Below are positions 26,900-35,587 of a stretch of DNA of 64,000 bases, one piece after another (positions within the stretch are counted from its first letter, which is position 1; the number at the start of each line of letters is the position of its first letter). The notes under the pieces were generated by a model that searched no databases, was not told where the DNA came from, and saw only the letters and a list, made by a program, of their open reading frames with translations. The stretch is from assembly GCF_030161415.1 (NCBI RefSeq), contig NZ_BSSU01000001.1:186001-250000 (forward strand), written 5' to 3'. This DNA is from Thalassotalea eurytherma. GTDB taxonomy: Bacteria; Pseudomonadota; Gammaproteobacteria; Enterobacterales; Alteromonadaceae. The position numbers and the translations under genes were made by a program.

Positions 26900-27604
26900 T
26901 TATTTGCGGCCATATAACTGGGCGGCTTGTTTGTAGTTAACCCAAGACGCTAGCACATATTTGTCATGCGATATTGGCGTTCTGCCTCGGTGAGTATGAG
27001 TAAATCCGCATGGTGAGAGAATTAAGCTGCCTGTACTTGGTTTTAAACTCGCTTGTTGATATAAAAAATCTGTTTCTCCACCTTCTTCTACATCGTTAAG
27101 GTAAATAAGCCACAATAATACTCGGTGTAAGCTTTTTTGCTTGGTATCGGTTGGGTGTGGAAAGTGCTCTGAATGCCAGTGACCAAAATTACCTTCTTTG
27201 GCAGTATATTTTTGCAGGTTTATCGCATCTAACTCAAAAATGCTCTCAACAATAGGTAGTAACTGCGCGTCATCTAGTTTACTAATCATCTCAGGCGTTA
27301 ATGTTGTTTGTTTTCCTGTTGTTGCATCTTGAATGCTAGGGCTTATCGCTCCCGTGATTAAATGAGGGTAGGCTTTGATATATTGAAGCAATCCTTGAAA
27401 CACTAAATTGTTGATTTGTTGGTGCTCTGATTTCCAATGAGCCAGCGTAGACAAATGGATATCAATACTGTTTTTCTTACTAATATCAACACCAGAGCCT
27501 ATACGGCCTTGTTGTTTATTCTTATCTTGTTCAAATTTTTCAATGATCTGTTGGCAGGTTAATTCAGGTAACGCGTTTTTAAACTCAACGATAAAATGAT
27601 GCAT
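26900..27604 (-). CDS. 2-oxoglutarate/Fe(II)-dependent prolyl-hydroxylase-like oxygenase
   Basis: 234 residues. The double-stranded beta-helix core shows HWHSEHFPH, in which His144 and Glu146 form an HxE rather than the commoner HxD iron pair, then LIYLNDVEEGGETDFL and GSLILSPCGFTHTHRG with the distal histidine (203 or 205); KYVLASWV may supply the 2OG-binding side chain. This is the P4H-type arrangement. The substrate is unknown. It follows the GMC gene by 113 bases, past a small hairpin, and may be a separate unit. Confidence 0.8.
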   Translation of the reverse strand: MHHFIVEFKNALPELTCQQIIEKFEQDKNKQQGRIGSGVDISKKNSIDIHLSTLAHWKSEHQQINNLVFQGLLQYIKAYPHLITGAISPSIQDATTGKQTTLTPEMISKLDDAQLLPIVESIFELDAINLQKYTAKEGNFGHWHSEHFPHPTDTKQKSLHRVLLWLIYLNDVEEGGETDFLYQQASLKPSTGSLILSPCGFTHTHRGRTPISHDKYVLASWVNYKQAAQLYGRK

Positions 27605-27687
27605 GGCTTTGGTAAAGCTCTTAGTATTGTTTGTATCGATATTAACGTTTAATTTACATTTGAGGTAGTGTTATTTGCGAAGAAGAA

Positions 27688-27707
27688 TGGGAGCCGATTG
27701 ACTCCCA
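27688..27707 (-). terminator. Hairpin after the GMC oxidoreductase gene
   Basis: TGGGAG (27688-27693) pairs with CTCCCA (27702-27707) around an 8-nt loop, 10 bases after the GMC stop on the minus strand. It is followed by a pyrimidine tract (TTCTTCTT), so it is a modest intrinsic terminator. Confidence 0.5.
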
Positions 27708-27717
27708 ATATAAAGGT

Positions 27718-29409
27718 TTAGGCTTTTTTCCAGTGCTCTTTGATGACTTGTGCAACACGAAAGGCATTGGCATAAATAGTATAGGTGTAAGGGACACTGC
27801 CACCCGTAGGCATGAACGAGCCGTCGGTGACATAAAGATTGCTAACTTCATGTGCTTGGCAATTCTTATTTAATACCGATGTGTTTGGATCGTCACCAAA
27901 TCGGCAACCGCCAGCCATCAGGTTAGTTGGCGGATATGAGCTTACTGAAGACGATACGTTTTTCGCCCCCATTGCTTGTAATACCGTTTCTGCCTTTTCC
28001 GCGATGTATTCACCAACTTTTAAATCATGCTCATGAAAGCCAATACGTACTTTAGCGACAGGGTCGCCCCATTTGTCAGTTTCGTCGGCGTCTAATTCCA
28101 CAAAGCAGTTATCTGTTGGTAACCAGTCATTAAATACTTCAAAACGTAGTGTTTTATAAGAAGTAAATTCTTGTTTAAGGTTAGTTTTTAGCTGCTCGCC
28201 CCATACTAAATTGTCGTTATTGTCATACTGTGAACCACGTGCACGGGCAATCGGGTTTTGGTAGAACAAAAAGTCGATTGTTCCGCCTTTAGCGCGTTTG
28301 CCAAAACTTTTATCGTCTATTTCATACCAGTCTTGTAGTGCGCGGTTGATGAATGGGCCTACCGTTCTAATTTGCGCTTCTTGTTCTTCAGTTAAGTCGT
28401 CAAAAAGGAAATCACCACGCCCTGTTCCACCAGCACTAAACACTAAATTTTTACCTACTTGGCCATGGTTATTTGCCAAGCCGTTAGGGAATTTTTCACC
28501 CGTAGAGGCTAACAATAAACGAGATGTTTCTACTGCTTGGCAAGCTACTACATAAATTTTGGCTTTTACTTCTTGGCTTTTGCCTTTTTTATCGTAATAC
28601 CACACGCCAGAAATTTCACCTTGGCTATCTGTAGCAATTTTATGAACCTTTGCATGAGGGGTAATGGTGCAATTACCTGAAGCAACGGCATGATTTAGCA
28701 GCGCTGCTCTACCGCTACCTTTAGCGCCTGACGAACACCCATAACTACTGCAATAGCCTGAGTATTCGCAACTTCTTCTACCCATTGCTGGCAGCGACAA
28801 CACGGCACGAGGCACCGGAATACTGTGATAATTTAACTCGCTCGCTGTTTTGTCTATCCATTGTGAAATAGGGTGTTCAGCAATTGGTGGGTAGGGGAAA
28901 TCAGCTTCACTTCTTGGCTCTTTAAAAGGGTGGTCAACGGCTTTGCCTGACACGCCAACAATGTGGTCTACCATGGTGTAATACGGCTCAAGTTCATCGT
29001 AACTAATTGGCCAATCGGCAACGTTGGCGCCTTCAATTTCACCAAACTCTGTTTTTAGGCGAAAATCAATCGGCTTTAACCGATGAAAGTAACCACTCAT
29101 AAAGTTTGAAGAACCACCTACTACGGTGCCATTCCAAAAGCTCCAACCAGATTTGCTTGTCGCTTCTTTTTGCCAAAACGACTCACCATTTTCATCTTCA
29201 TATTCTTCTTCGATGACATGCTGCTCTTCAGTAAGCTTTGGGTTATAAGCGTCACGTAAGCTAATCGCAATTTCGTCTTTATAAAAGTCTTCTTCCGTTA
29301 ACCAAGGGCCTTTTTCTAAAACAATTACCTTAGCGCCTGCGAGTGAAAGTTGATGTGCAATAGGAGAAGCACCTGCGCCGCTACCAACAATACAAATATC
29401 GTAACTCAT
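27718..29409 (-). CDS. GMC-family FAD oxidoreductase
   Basis: 563 residues. An N-terminal dinucleotide-binding IVGSGAGAS motif (7-15), WSFWNGTVVGGSSNFMSGYFHRL (GMC signature region, split here for length at VVGGSSNFM), YGCSSGAKGSG and the C-terminal NLYVTDGSFMPTGGS region place it with FAD dehydrogenases of the gluconate 2-dehydrogenase type. It has no signal peptide; its start overlaps the stop of the Tat-signal small subunit by four bases, so it is probably co-exported with it. At the place where relatives usually have T-H and N-P near the flavin it has TNLMAGG and YTYTIYAN, so the catalytic pair may differ. Substrate unknown. Confidence 0.85.
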   Translation of the reverse strand: MSYDICIVGSGAGASPIAHQLSLAGAKVIVLEKGPWLTEEDFYKDEIAISLRDAYNPKLTEEQHVIEEEYEDENGESFWQKEATSKSGWSFWNGTVVGGSSNFMSGYFHRLKPIDFRLKTEFGEIEGANVADWPISYDELEPYYTMVDHIVGVSGKAVDHPFKEPRSEADFPYPPIAEHPISQWIDKTASELNYHSIPVPRAVLSLPAMGRRSCEYSGYCSSYGCSSGAKGSGRAALLNHAVASGNCTITPHAKVHKIATDSQGEISGVWYYDKKGKSQEVKAKIYVVACQAVETSRLLLASTGEKFPNGLANNHGQVGKNLVFSAGGTGRGDFLFDDLTEEQEAQIRTVGPFINRALQDWYEIDDKSFGKRAKGGTIDFLFYQNPIARARGSQYDNNDNLVWGEQLKTNLKQEFTSYKTLRFEVFNDWLPTDNCFVELDADETDKWGDPVAKVRIGFHEHDLKVGEYIAEKAETVLQAMGAKNVSSSVSSYPPTNLMAGGCRFGDDPNTSVLNKNCQAHEVSNLYVTDGSFMPTGGSVPYTYTIYANAFRVAQVIKEHWKKA

Positions 29410-30044
29410 GATTTTGTGGTTTCCTCTACAGTCACTTGGCTAACTGAAATTCGGTGAGAGCCGGGCAATTCAAAATATCGTTTACCTTCTGGAGGCAGTG
29501 GAAAACCACCCTGGTGTTCTAGCCATTGCCAGCCAATGCCATTAGGGTTGCCACCGTAGCTAGGTGCCGACAAAGAAGCTTCGTAAATGTAATTTATTAA
29601 GGTGTCTATCCAGTTGTAACCAGCGTCTGATTTACTGATCGCCTTGAGCATTTTCTCTTTGTTACTGGTATCTAATTGAGCAAAATTCTGTTTGGTTTGG
29701 CTTTGACTATAACCATTGAGCCAACCCACCCCTTTTTTGATGAAATCTTTTTCTGCATCATCAATCGGCTGAGTGCTGATTAATACATAAAGATATTGCG
29801 TGATTTGTAACTCGTTAGCTCCGGGGCCTGAAGTAGAGCTTGGTAGTAGGTGGTTAACAACGGCGTCTAAGGTTAACCAAGGCTCTATGGTTAGATTTGG
29901 CTGGGCAGTTTTGACGGCCGATAATGCCAAGGTTGGCATGGCAACAATAGCTGTTGCACCTGCGGCTGATTTAAGCACAGCACGTCGAGATACTTTGTTT
30001 GTGTACCATGACGGTATTTGGTAATTTCTGTCAAAAAAAGACAC
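29406..30044 (-). CDS. Gluconate 2-dehydrogenase subunit 3-like protein with Tat signal
   Basis: 212 residues from GTG 30044, chosen because AGGAG lies 7 nt upstream and overlaps the stop of the thioredoxin gene. The longer frame to 30110 would overlap that gene by 56 bases. The N-terminus has a twin-arginine motif SRRAVLKSAAG followed by a hydrophobic stretch (TAIVAMPTLALSA). The remainder matches the small subunit of FAD dehydrogenases, which carries the large flavin subunit through Tat and stabilises it. It overlaps the GMC start by 4 bases, so the two are coupled. No cytochrome c third subunit is adjacent. Confidence 0.82.
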   Translation of the reverse strand: MSFFDRNYQIPSWYTNKVSRRAVLKSAAGATAIVAMPTLALSAVKTAQPNLTIEPWLTLDAVVNHLLPSSTSGPGANELQITQYLYVLISTQPIDDAEKDFIKKGVGWLNGYSQSQTKQNFAQLDTSNKEKMLKAISKSDAGYNWIDTLINYIYEASLSAPSYGGNPNGIGWQWLEHQGGFPLPPEGKRYFELPGSHRISVSQVTVEETTKS

Positions 30045-30054
30045 GAATACGCTC

Positions 30055-30579
30055 CTAATTGCCGGCTTGAATAGCGACTGCTTTCTCACCGTTGGGTTGC
30101 CAGTTTTCAATAAACGTTTGCCACTGGTTTCTCGAATATTCGAGGTCGTCTAAAAACTCTGCGGTATCTTTAGATAACAGCATTTTTCCATGTCCTGTTG
30201 TTACGTACATGTGCGGATAGCCTTCAACAGGAGGTAGCCCCTTCATAAAATCAGCATTTTCATTGGTATCACTTACATTTACTTTAAGTAGCACAAAGTG
30301 GTTATGTAAGGACTGATAAATGTCGGGATTATCTGTTAAGAATTTATCCATTTTATGACACCAGCCGCACCACTTGCCGCCTATTTTTATGAGGATGTTG
30401 CGATTCGTTTCTTGCGCTAAATTAATGGCATGAACAGCGTCTTTAAACGGGTCACGTTGTTCATCAAAGCCTTTGCTGTATTCAGGTAAAGGATTAGCTA
30501 GGGAAGCTTCTAAAGTGGGAGATGCTGACACTTGCCCAGCAAGTGCCAGAGAGAAAAAAACACTGAGCACAAATTTCAT
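30055..30579 (-). CDS. Exported thioredoxin-fold protein
   Basis: 174 residues. A signal peptide (about 1-19, ending GQVSAS) is followed by a thioredoxin-like domain with WCGWCH (Cys71, Cys74), the arrangement seen in DsbD C-terminal and thioredoxin_7-type domains, and the cis-proline region EGYPHMYV. A periplasmic thiol reductase or oxidase is likely. It is the first gene of thioredoxin-Tat subunit-GMC; its stop overlaps the Shine-Dalgarno of the next gene, which suggests a job in maturing or protecting that dehydrogenase or the neighbouring cytochrome. Confidence 0.82.
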   Translation of the reverse strand: MKFVLSVFFSLALAGQVSASPTLEASLANPLPEYSKGFDEQRDPFKDAVHAINLAQETNRNILIKIGGKWCGWCHKMDKFLTDNPDIYQSLHNHFVLLKVNVSDTNENADFMKGLPPVEGYPHMYVTTGHGKMLLSKDTAEFLDDLEYSRNQWQTFIENWQPNGEKAVAIQAGN

Positions 30580-30694
30580 TATTCTGATTTTCCTATTTCT
30601 TGGTTAACGTATTAACAGACCTAGTTAGTTAATACATTCTTTCAAAACAAACAGTTTAGTGAGCAAGAAGTATAAAATCAGTATAAGTGATAGC

Positions 30695-31759
30695 TTAGTT
30701 AATGTCGCCTCCAATTGACAGGCCACTGGGTACGTAATCTGGTATTGTTTTGGATAGTTCCGGCGTATCTAATGTACGTAAAAAAGCTTCAAGATTTGAG
30801 ATTTGATCATCTCCAAAACTCACTTCAAGATCGTCTCTACCTTCATATATATCAATTGCACTGCGCAACGTATCACGCTCGCCAGTATGCATATAAGGTG
30901 CAGTGGCAGAAACATTACGTAAACTTGGTGTTCTAACCGCTGGTAAACCTTGAAGTACGGGTTGTGATTCGTGAATAAGGTTGTCTGACAGCATAGGCCC
31001 GCCATGACAACGAACACAACCCGCGTCAATAAAGGTGTTTAAGCCAGCAACTTCTTCAGAGGTTAAAGCCGTTGTGTCGCCCGCTATAAACTGATCAAAG
31101 CGACTATTGTTTGCTGTTAAGGTGCGTTGGTAGGTCGCTAGTGCTTTGGCCACTAAATCGATAGTGATTTCAGTATGCTCTGGAAACGCATCTTTAAACA
31201 ACGCTTGATACGCTTGAATGTTTGTTAAACGTGATTCGATCAGCGGGAAAATATCCTCTTGCGAAATATGCTTTCCGCGCATTTCTATTTCATTCGCGAT
31301 GGGCCCTAAACTTTGCGCTTCAAGTGATGCCGCGCGAAGATCCCAAAAGTAAGGGCCAGCTACAAACGCGTCAAGGTCGGTATTGTTTTCTAGACCGTTA
31401 AATGCGGTGTTTGCAACGGTTGGTGAATGTATTGGGGTGATTGCAAAACCAAATCGTTCAGGGCCCAGTCCAACGCCATCTGCACCAATTGAAAACGCTC
31501 TGCCGTCTGCCCAACCGAAATCTGGGTGATGGCAACTCGCGCAAGCGACATTCTCTGCGCCAGAAAGGATAGGGTCCCAAAACAAAAATTCTCCAAGTTT
31601 GGCTTTTTCTATCGAATATGGATTGTCTTTGGGAAAAGAAGCCACTTCAGGAAGAACACTAAAATGCTCACTGTAATCTCGAACGTTCGTGTTGCCTTCG
31701 TTTTCTTGGCAACCTAATAGACAACCACACAGTAAAGCTAACGCAGCGAATTTATTCAT
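30695..31759 (-). CDS. Di-heme cytochrome c peroxidase/MauG-family lipoprotein
   Basis: 354 residues. Lipobox LLGC puts the lipidated cysteine at residue 17. Heme-binding CASCH is at 73-77 and CVRCH at 248-252, each starting a cytochrome c domain; RTPSLRNVSATAPYMHTG is the conserved C-terminal region with a possible heme ligand. The family covers bacterial cytochrome c peroxidases and MauG-like enzymes that oxidise protein residues. A lipid-anchored periplasmic enzyme next to a thioredoxin and an exported flavin dehydrogenase suggests an electron partner or peroxide detoxifier (inference). 115 bases separate it from the thioredoxin gene downstream. Confidence 0.88.
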   Translation of the reverse strand: MNKFAALALLCGCLLGCQENEGNTNVRDYSEHFSVLPEVASFPKDNPYSIEKAKLGEFLFWDPILSGAENVACASCHHPDFGWADGRAFSIGADGVGLGPERFGFAITPIHSPTVANTAFNGLENNTDLDAFVAGPYFWDLRAASLEAQSLGPIANEIEMRGKHISQEDIFPLIESRLTNIQAYQALFKDAFPEHTEITIDLVAKALATYQRTLTANNSRFDQFIAGDTTALTSEEVAGLNTFIDAGCVRCHGGPMLSDNLIHESQPVLQGLPAVRTPSLRNVSATAPYMHTGERDTLRSAIDIYEGRDDLEVSFGDDQISNLEAFLRTLDTPELSKTIPDYVPSGLSIGGDIN

Positions 31760-31915
31760 ATTAACACCCTAAATATCAATGACGGATTCACGGCGAGGTT
31801 AGCCCAATGTATGTCTAAAAAATGTCGACTACATCAAAAAGTGATTAACCATTAAAAACTAAACATCTCATCAAATAGATAGCAATCTGCAGTGTCATAT
31901 TTGTTCAGTTGCCAT

Positions 31916-31921
31916 TATAAT
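31916..31921 (+). promoter_or_regulatory. Candidate -10 box of rph
   Basis: A consensus TATAAT lies 35 bases upstream of the rph ATG in the 196-bp region divergent from the di-heme peroxidase gene. No good -35 is found at 16-18 bases, so the call rests on the -10 and position. Confidence 0.4.
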
Positions 31922-31955
31922 TACGCCAATTTTAGATTTATAGGAATATCGTGTC

Positions 31956-32669
31956 ATGCGTCCAAGTGGTAGAACTCCGGGGCAAATTCGCCCAGTGACG
32001 ATTACTCGTCAATTTACAGCTCATGCTGAAGGTTCAATTTTAATCGAATTTGGTGATACCAAAGTTATATGCACAGCTACGGTAGAAGAAGGTGTTCCTC
32101 GTTTTCTAAAAGGCCAAGGTAAAGGTTGGGTCACGGCTGAGTATGGCATGTTGCCGCGCTCTACTCATACACGTATGCGCCGCGAAGCTGCCTCGGGTAA
32201 GCAGGGTGGTCGCACAATGGAAATTCAACGTTTAATCGCTCGTTCACTGAGAGCTGCGGTTGATTTAGCTGCTCTTGGCGAGAACACGATTACAATTGAT
32301 TGTGACGTTATTCAAGCCGACGGCGGTACTCGAACTGCCTCTATCACCGGTGCATGTGTAGCATTGGTTGAAGCATTAAACTATATGCGCGCGAAAGAAA
32401 TCATTAAAACCAACCCGTTAAAACACATGATTGCGGCGGTTTCAGTAGGTATTTACCAAGGTGTACCAATTGCTGACTTGGAATACGTTGAAGATTCTGC
32501 AGCAGAAACAGACATGAATGTTGTGATGACTGATACGGGCAAGCTAATTGAAGTACAAGGTACGGCTGAAGAAGAACCGTTTAGCTTTGACGAAATGAAT
32601 GAAATGATGCAGTTAGCAAAACATGGTATTGCTGAACTGTTCGATGCGCAAAAATCAGCATTAAACTAA
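31956..32669 (+). CDS. rph: RNase PH
   Basis: 237 residues, full length. [15 protein letters not shown] at the N-terminus, [36 protein letters not shown] and [19 protein letters not shown] are diagnostic. It is a phosphate-dependent 3' exoribonuclease for tRNA maturation. Unlike the frameshifted copy in E. coli K-12, this frame is intact to the C-terminus. AGGA lies 10 nt before ATG 31956. pyrE follows after 24 bases, the conserved rph-pyrE operon. Confidence 0.98.
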   Translation: MRPSGRTPGQIRPVTITRQFTAHAEGSILIEFGDTKVICTATVEEGVPRFLKGQGKGWVTAEYGMLPRSTHTRMRREAASGKQGGRTMEIQRLIARSLRAAVDLAALGENTITIDCDVIQADGGTRTASITGACVALVEALNYMRAKEIIKTNPLKHMIAAVSVGIYQGVPIADLEYVEDSAAETDMNVVMTDTGKLIEVQGTAEEEPFSFDEMNEMMQLAKHGIAELFDAQKSALN

Positions 32670-32693
32670 GTTGGAAAAATAGTAGGAAAGCAC

Positions 32694-33335
32694 ATGAAAG
32701 CCTATCAAAAAGAATTTATTGAATTTGCTTTGTCTAAGCAGGTACTTCGCTTTGGTCAGTTTACGTTAAAATCTGGCCGCACAAGCCCATACTTTTTTAA
32801 TGCGGGTTTATTTAATACCGGCGGCGATTTAGCGCGTTTAGGTCGTTACTATGCTTCGGCACTTGCTGACGCGAATATCGACTTTGATTTACTATTTGGT
32901 CCAGCTTATAAAGGTATTCCTATCGCTACCACAACAGCGGTTGCGTTAGCCGATCATCATAATATGGATATGCCATATTGCTTTAACCGTAAAGAAGCGA
33001 AAACGCATGGTGAAGGTGGTAACTTAGTTGGTAGTGCACTTGAAGGTAAAGTGATGCTAGTTGACGATGTGATCACGGCTGGTACTGCAATTCGTGAGTC
33101 GATGGAAATTATTAAAGCCAATGGCGCTGAGTTATCAGGTGTATTAATTGCATTAGATCGTCAAGAAAAAGGTAAAGGCGAACTATCTGCCATTCAAGAA
33201 GTTGAGCGTGATTTTGGTACGCACGTTATTTCTATCGTTACACTAGGTGATTTAATTAGCTATTTGGAAGACAAGCCTGAAATGGCTGAGCATTTAGAAA
33301 ATATTAAGCAATACCGCCAAGATTACGGCATCTAA
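32694..33335 (+). CDS. pyrE: Orotate phosphoribosyltransferase
   Basis: 213 residues. [39 protein letters not shown] and the PRPP-binding [16 protein letters not shown] are all present. It makes orotidine 5'-phosphate from orotate and PRPP in pyrimidine synthesis. It is the second gene of the rph-pyrE operon and ends before a strong bidirectional terminator. In E. coli the rph-pyrE gap carries a UTP-sensing attenuator; the 24-bp gap here is too short for one. Confidence 0.98.
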   Translation: MKAYQKEFIEFALSKQVLRFGQFTLKSGRTSPYFFNAGLFNTGGDLARLGRYYASALADANIDFDLLFGPAYKGIPIATTTAVALADHHNMDMPYCFNRKEAKTHGEGGNLVGSALEGKVMLVDDVITAGTAIRESMEIIKANGAELSGVLIALDRQEKGKGELSAIQEVERDFGTHVISIVTLGDLISYLEDKPEMAEHLENIKQYRQDYGI

Positions 33336-33363
33336 ATGATTGAATGTATCGTTTAGAATAAAC

Positions 33364-33397
33364 AAAAAGGGCAGCGTATGAATACGCTGCCCTTTTT
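33364..33397. terminator. Bidirectional terminator between pyrE and the SprA-like gene
   Basis: A perfect 15-bp stem (33364-33378 with 33383-33397, core GGGCAGCGTA/TACGCTGCCC) with a TGAA loop, A-run on the left and T-run on the right. It serves both converging genes. Confidence 0.95.
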
Positions 33398-33410
33398 TTA
33401 TTTATGAAAT

Positions 33411-34355
33411 TTATGCGGTTAATTCAAATTGAGAGCGCGGAGGTTTTTGATATGCATTGCCTACCTCTGCATACAAGCTTTCAATTACGGTAGCACGCTC
33501 AGCCATTATGTTACTCTGCGTTGGCGCGATACTTTCTTGTGATTTTAGCGTTTCATTAATAAATTGGTCGAAGTCTTTACTGGCCTTTTCTTCGCTTGCT
33601 AATTGCTCATCGGTTTGCTCACCAAGCGTTGCTTTTGTTGTACCAATACTGCTTGGTTTAGCCTCGCTTACACCGGTATGTTGTTCACGCAGTTCAGCTT
33701 GTGATTGCAAAATAATGCTGCTTGCCTTTTGTGCAACTTTTCGATCTTGTGCTGAAGGCTCAGCAGGCGCTAGCGCTGCGTCATGTACTTTGCGCATTTT
33801 TACAATAGTGGCGCGAGGATCATTAGGTATTCTAGATAAATCTACCGACACTTCACCATCAACAATATAACGCTTGCCGTCTGGGCCTGTTTCATAACTG
33901 TAGCTAGGTGAGCCCGTGTAAGTGCCACCAACGGTAGCGTGCGCTTGTTCGTGAATACGTACTTCAGCATCACGAGCTTTCAATTGCTCTATGATTTTTT
34001 GCTCAGCAGCACTTTCTTGGTTTGATTCTTCAGATGTTGACTCTTCACGAGTCGATTGATTAGCAGTTTGCTGCTGATTTTGGTCAGAGTTTGAGTTTTC
34101 TTCCTGACCGTTAATTTTTTCTTTTGCCTGTGACGCGTTTTTCTCTAGCTTTGCAAAATCAATTTGCTCATTAAGTTGGCCAGGCGTTTTTACCCGATCT
34201 TTGTCGCCAGCAACTTTTTGCTCTGCTAATGAAGGATTAATTGCGCTTGGTTGTGTGATAACTTCACGTTGATTATTTTCACGGCGCAAGCTATCTGTCT
34301 GTGGGTTAACGACAGTAGCGAGTGGAAGTTGTGTAACTTGCGGCGTGATATTCAT
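33411..34355 (-). CDS. SprA-like putative metalloprotease
   Basis: 314 residues. The first 120 are low-complexity and rich in Gln, Glu and Ser, probably unstructured. From about 125 a conserved domain has EVRIHEQAHATVGGTYTGSPSY with a HExxH zinc site (HEQAH, 135-139) and GPDGKRYIVDGEVSVDLSRIPNDPRATIVKMRKVHDAALAP. This matches the SprA-related/catalase-like putative metalloprotease family. No signal peptide or membrane segment is seen. The substrate is unknown. The small gene upstream ends 17 bases before it and probably shares its transcript. Confidence 0.8.
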   Translation of the reverse strand: MNITPQVTQLPLATVVNPQTDSLRRENNQREVITQPSAINPSLAEQKVAGDKDRVKTPGQLNEQIDFAKLEKNASQAKEKINGQEENSNSDQNQQQTANQSTREESTSEESNQESAAEQKIIEQLKARDAEVRIHEQAHATVGGTYTGSPSYSYETGPDGKRYIVDGEVSVDLSRIPNDPRATIVKMRKVHDAALAPAEPSAQDRKVAQKASSIILQSQAELREQHTGVSEAKPSSIGTTKATLGEQTDEQLASEEKASKDFDQFINETLKSQESIAPTQSNIMAERATVIESLYAEVGNAYQKPPRSQFELTA

Positions 34356-34372
34356 AAGGACTAAGGGCTTGG

Positions 34373-34645
34373 CTAAACGGTAACGTCGAGCAATGAACCT
34401 AAGGTTTCATCAGCTGTTTGAATGGCTTGTGCAGACGCTTGAGCTTGAACTTCAGCTACTCGTAAGTTCACAACTTCTTCTGTTAAATTAACAGGTTGTA
34501 ATTGAGAAGGTGCTGATTCTAAAGTTTGTTCTGGCTCTTCAGTGCGCGCTGTTTCGCGTGCAATATTACTTGCAGCCTCTGTTGCAGCTTCAGTGGCATT
34601 GTTGAACCCCTCAACGCCAGCATTAAATGCTGATTGAATTTCCAT
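34373..34645 (-). CDS. Small Ala/Glu-rich protein upstream of the SprA-like gene
   Basis: 90 residues from ATG 34645 (MEIQSAFNAGVEGF), chosen because GGAGG lies 5 nt upstream; a GTG at 34657 overlaps that Shine-Dalgarno. It is rich in alanine, glutamate and threonine, with a helical N-terminal half (ATEAATEAASNIARE), a Pro/Gln linker and a second helix (RVAEVQAQASAQAIQTADE). Not recognised. No signal peptide, membrane segment or cysteine. It could be a small partner or substrate of the metalloprotease encoded next to it (inference from the 17-bp gap). Confidence 0.6.
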   Translation of the reverse strand: MEIQSAFNAGVEGFNNATEAATEAASNIARETARTEEPEQTLESAPSQLQPVNLTEEVVNLRVAEVQAQASAQAIQTADETLGSLLDVTV

Positions 34646-34750
34646 AAAAGCCTCCACACTTAAAGATAGAAATTATTCGTTTAATTATTGACCAAAAACC
34701 TCGAAAAGTCTAGCTATTACTGCTATCTGGCCTGATAAACTAAGCGGTAC

Positions 34751-35527
34751 TTAATCGGTCTTTATCCAAGAATCTAAAACCTCAATAAATTCAACTTGAT
34801 GAGAAATAAACGGCGCATGAGATGCTTTCGGCAAAATACAGCTTTTACTGGCGGGAGCCATATCATCAATTTGTACAATAGCTTTGTGTGGTACTAATGC
34901 ATCTAATTTACCGTAAATACGTAAAAACGGTTGGCTGATATTTTTCAGCTGATCGCGTAAGTCAACATCTGCCAGAATATCCAAGCCACTATCAAGCACG
35001 GTTTTTGATGGTTGTGGTTTTTGCTCCACCAGTTGTTTGATAATGCGTATGTCATCTCGCACATGTGGGCTGCCCATTGCCTGTAGTTTTAAAAAGCCAG
35101 CAAGTGTTTTACTTATATCGCCTTCTAATTGCCGATGGAACATAGCCAGAACGTCAGGTTTGATTCCCGGCCAATTGTCTTTTGCAACAAAAGCAGGGCT
35201 TGAGGCAATCGTCACTAACTTGGCGACTTTCTCTGGATATTCTAGGGCTAACTGTGTTGCCACTAAACCACCTAACGACCAACCAATGACAATTGAGCTT
35301 GGCGGAATAGTATTGCTTAGCTCTTTTGCTACATTGGCAAGTGAGTAAAGTGCTGGAAATTGCTCAACTTGGTCGCCAAAACCCGGTAAATCGAGACAAA
35401 TAACTTGGTAGTTTGTTGAAAGTTGCTTAACCACGGGATCAAAAATTGCGGCGTTTACGCCCCAGCCATGTAGAAAAACAAGCGGTTGTTTTAGCGCTTT
35501 ACTGGAAATGTGATTATTTTCGGCCAT
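34751..35527 (-). CDS. bioH: BioH, pimeloyl-ACP methyl ester carboxylesterase
   Basis: 258 residues, alpha/beta hydrolase. Nucleophile elbow VIGWSLGG, oxyanion-region FLHGWGVNAAIFDP, the acid in YGKLDALVPH and the histidine in ASHAPFISH complete the triad. BioH removes the methyl group that lets the pimeloyl chain be built in biotin synthesis. It is divergent from comF, the arrangement seen in E. coli (bioH/gntX), which supports BioH over other hydrolases. Confidence 0.93.
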   Translation of the reverse strand: MAENNHISSKALKQPLVFLHGWGVNAAIFDPVVKQLSTNYQVICLDLPGFGDQVEQFPALYSLANVAKELSNTIPPSSIVIGWSLGGLVATQLALEYPEKVAKLVTIASSPAFVAKDNWPGIKPDVLAMFHRQLEGDISKTLAGFLKLQAMGSPHVRDDIRIIKQLVEQKPQPSKTVLDSGLDILADVDLRDQLKNISQPFLRIYGKLDALVPHKAIVQIDDMAPASKSCILPKASHAPFISHQVEFIEVLDSWIKTD

Positions 35528-35587
35528 TATTATGTTAGGGATGATTAGCTGCTTTAGACATCATATTTTACGTGAGCAGTTAGGTTT

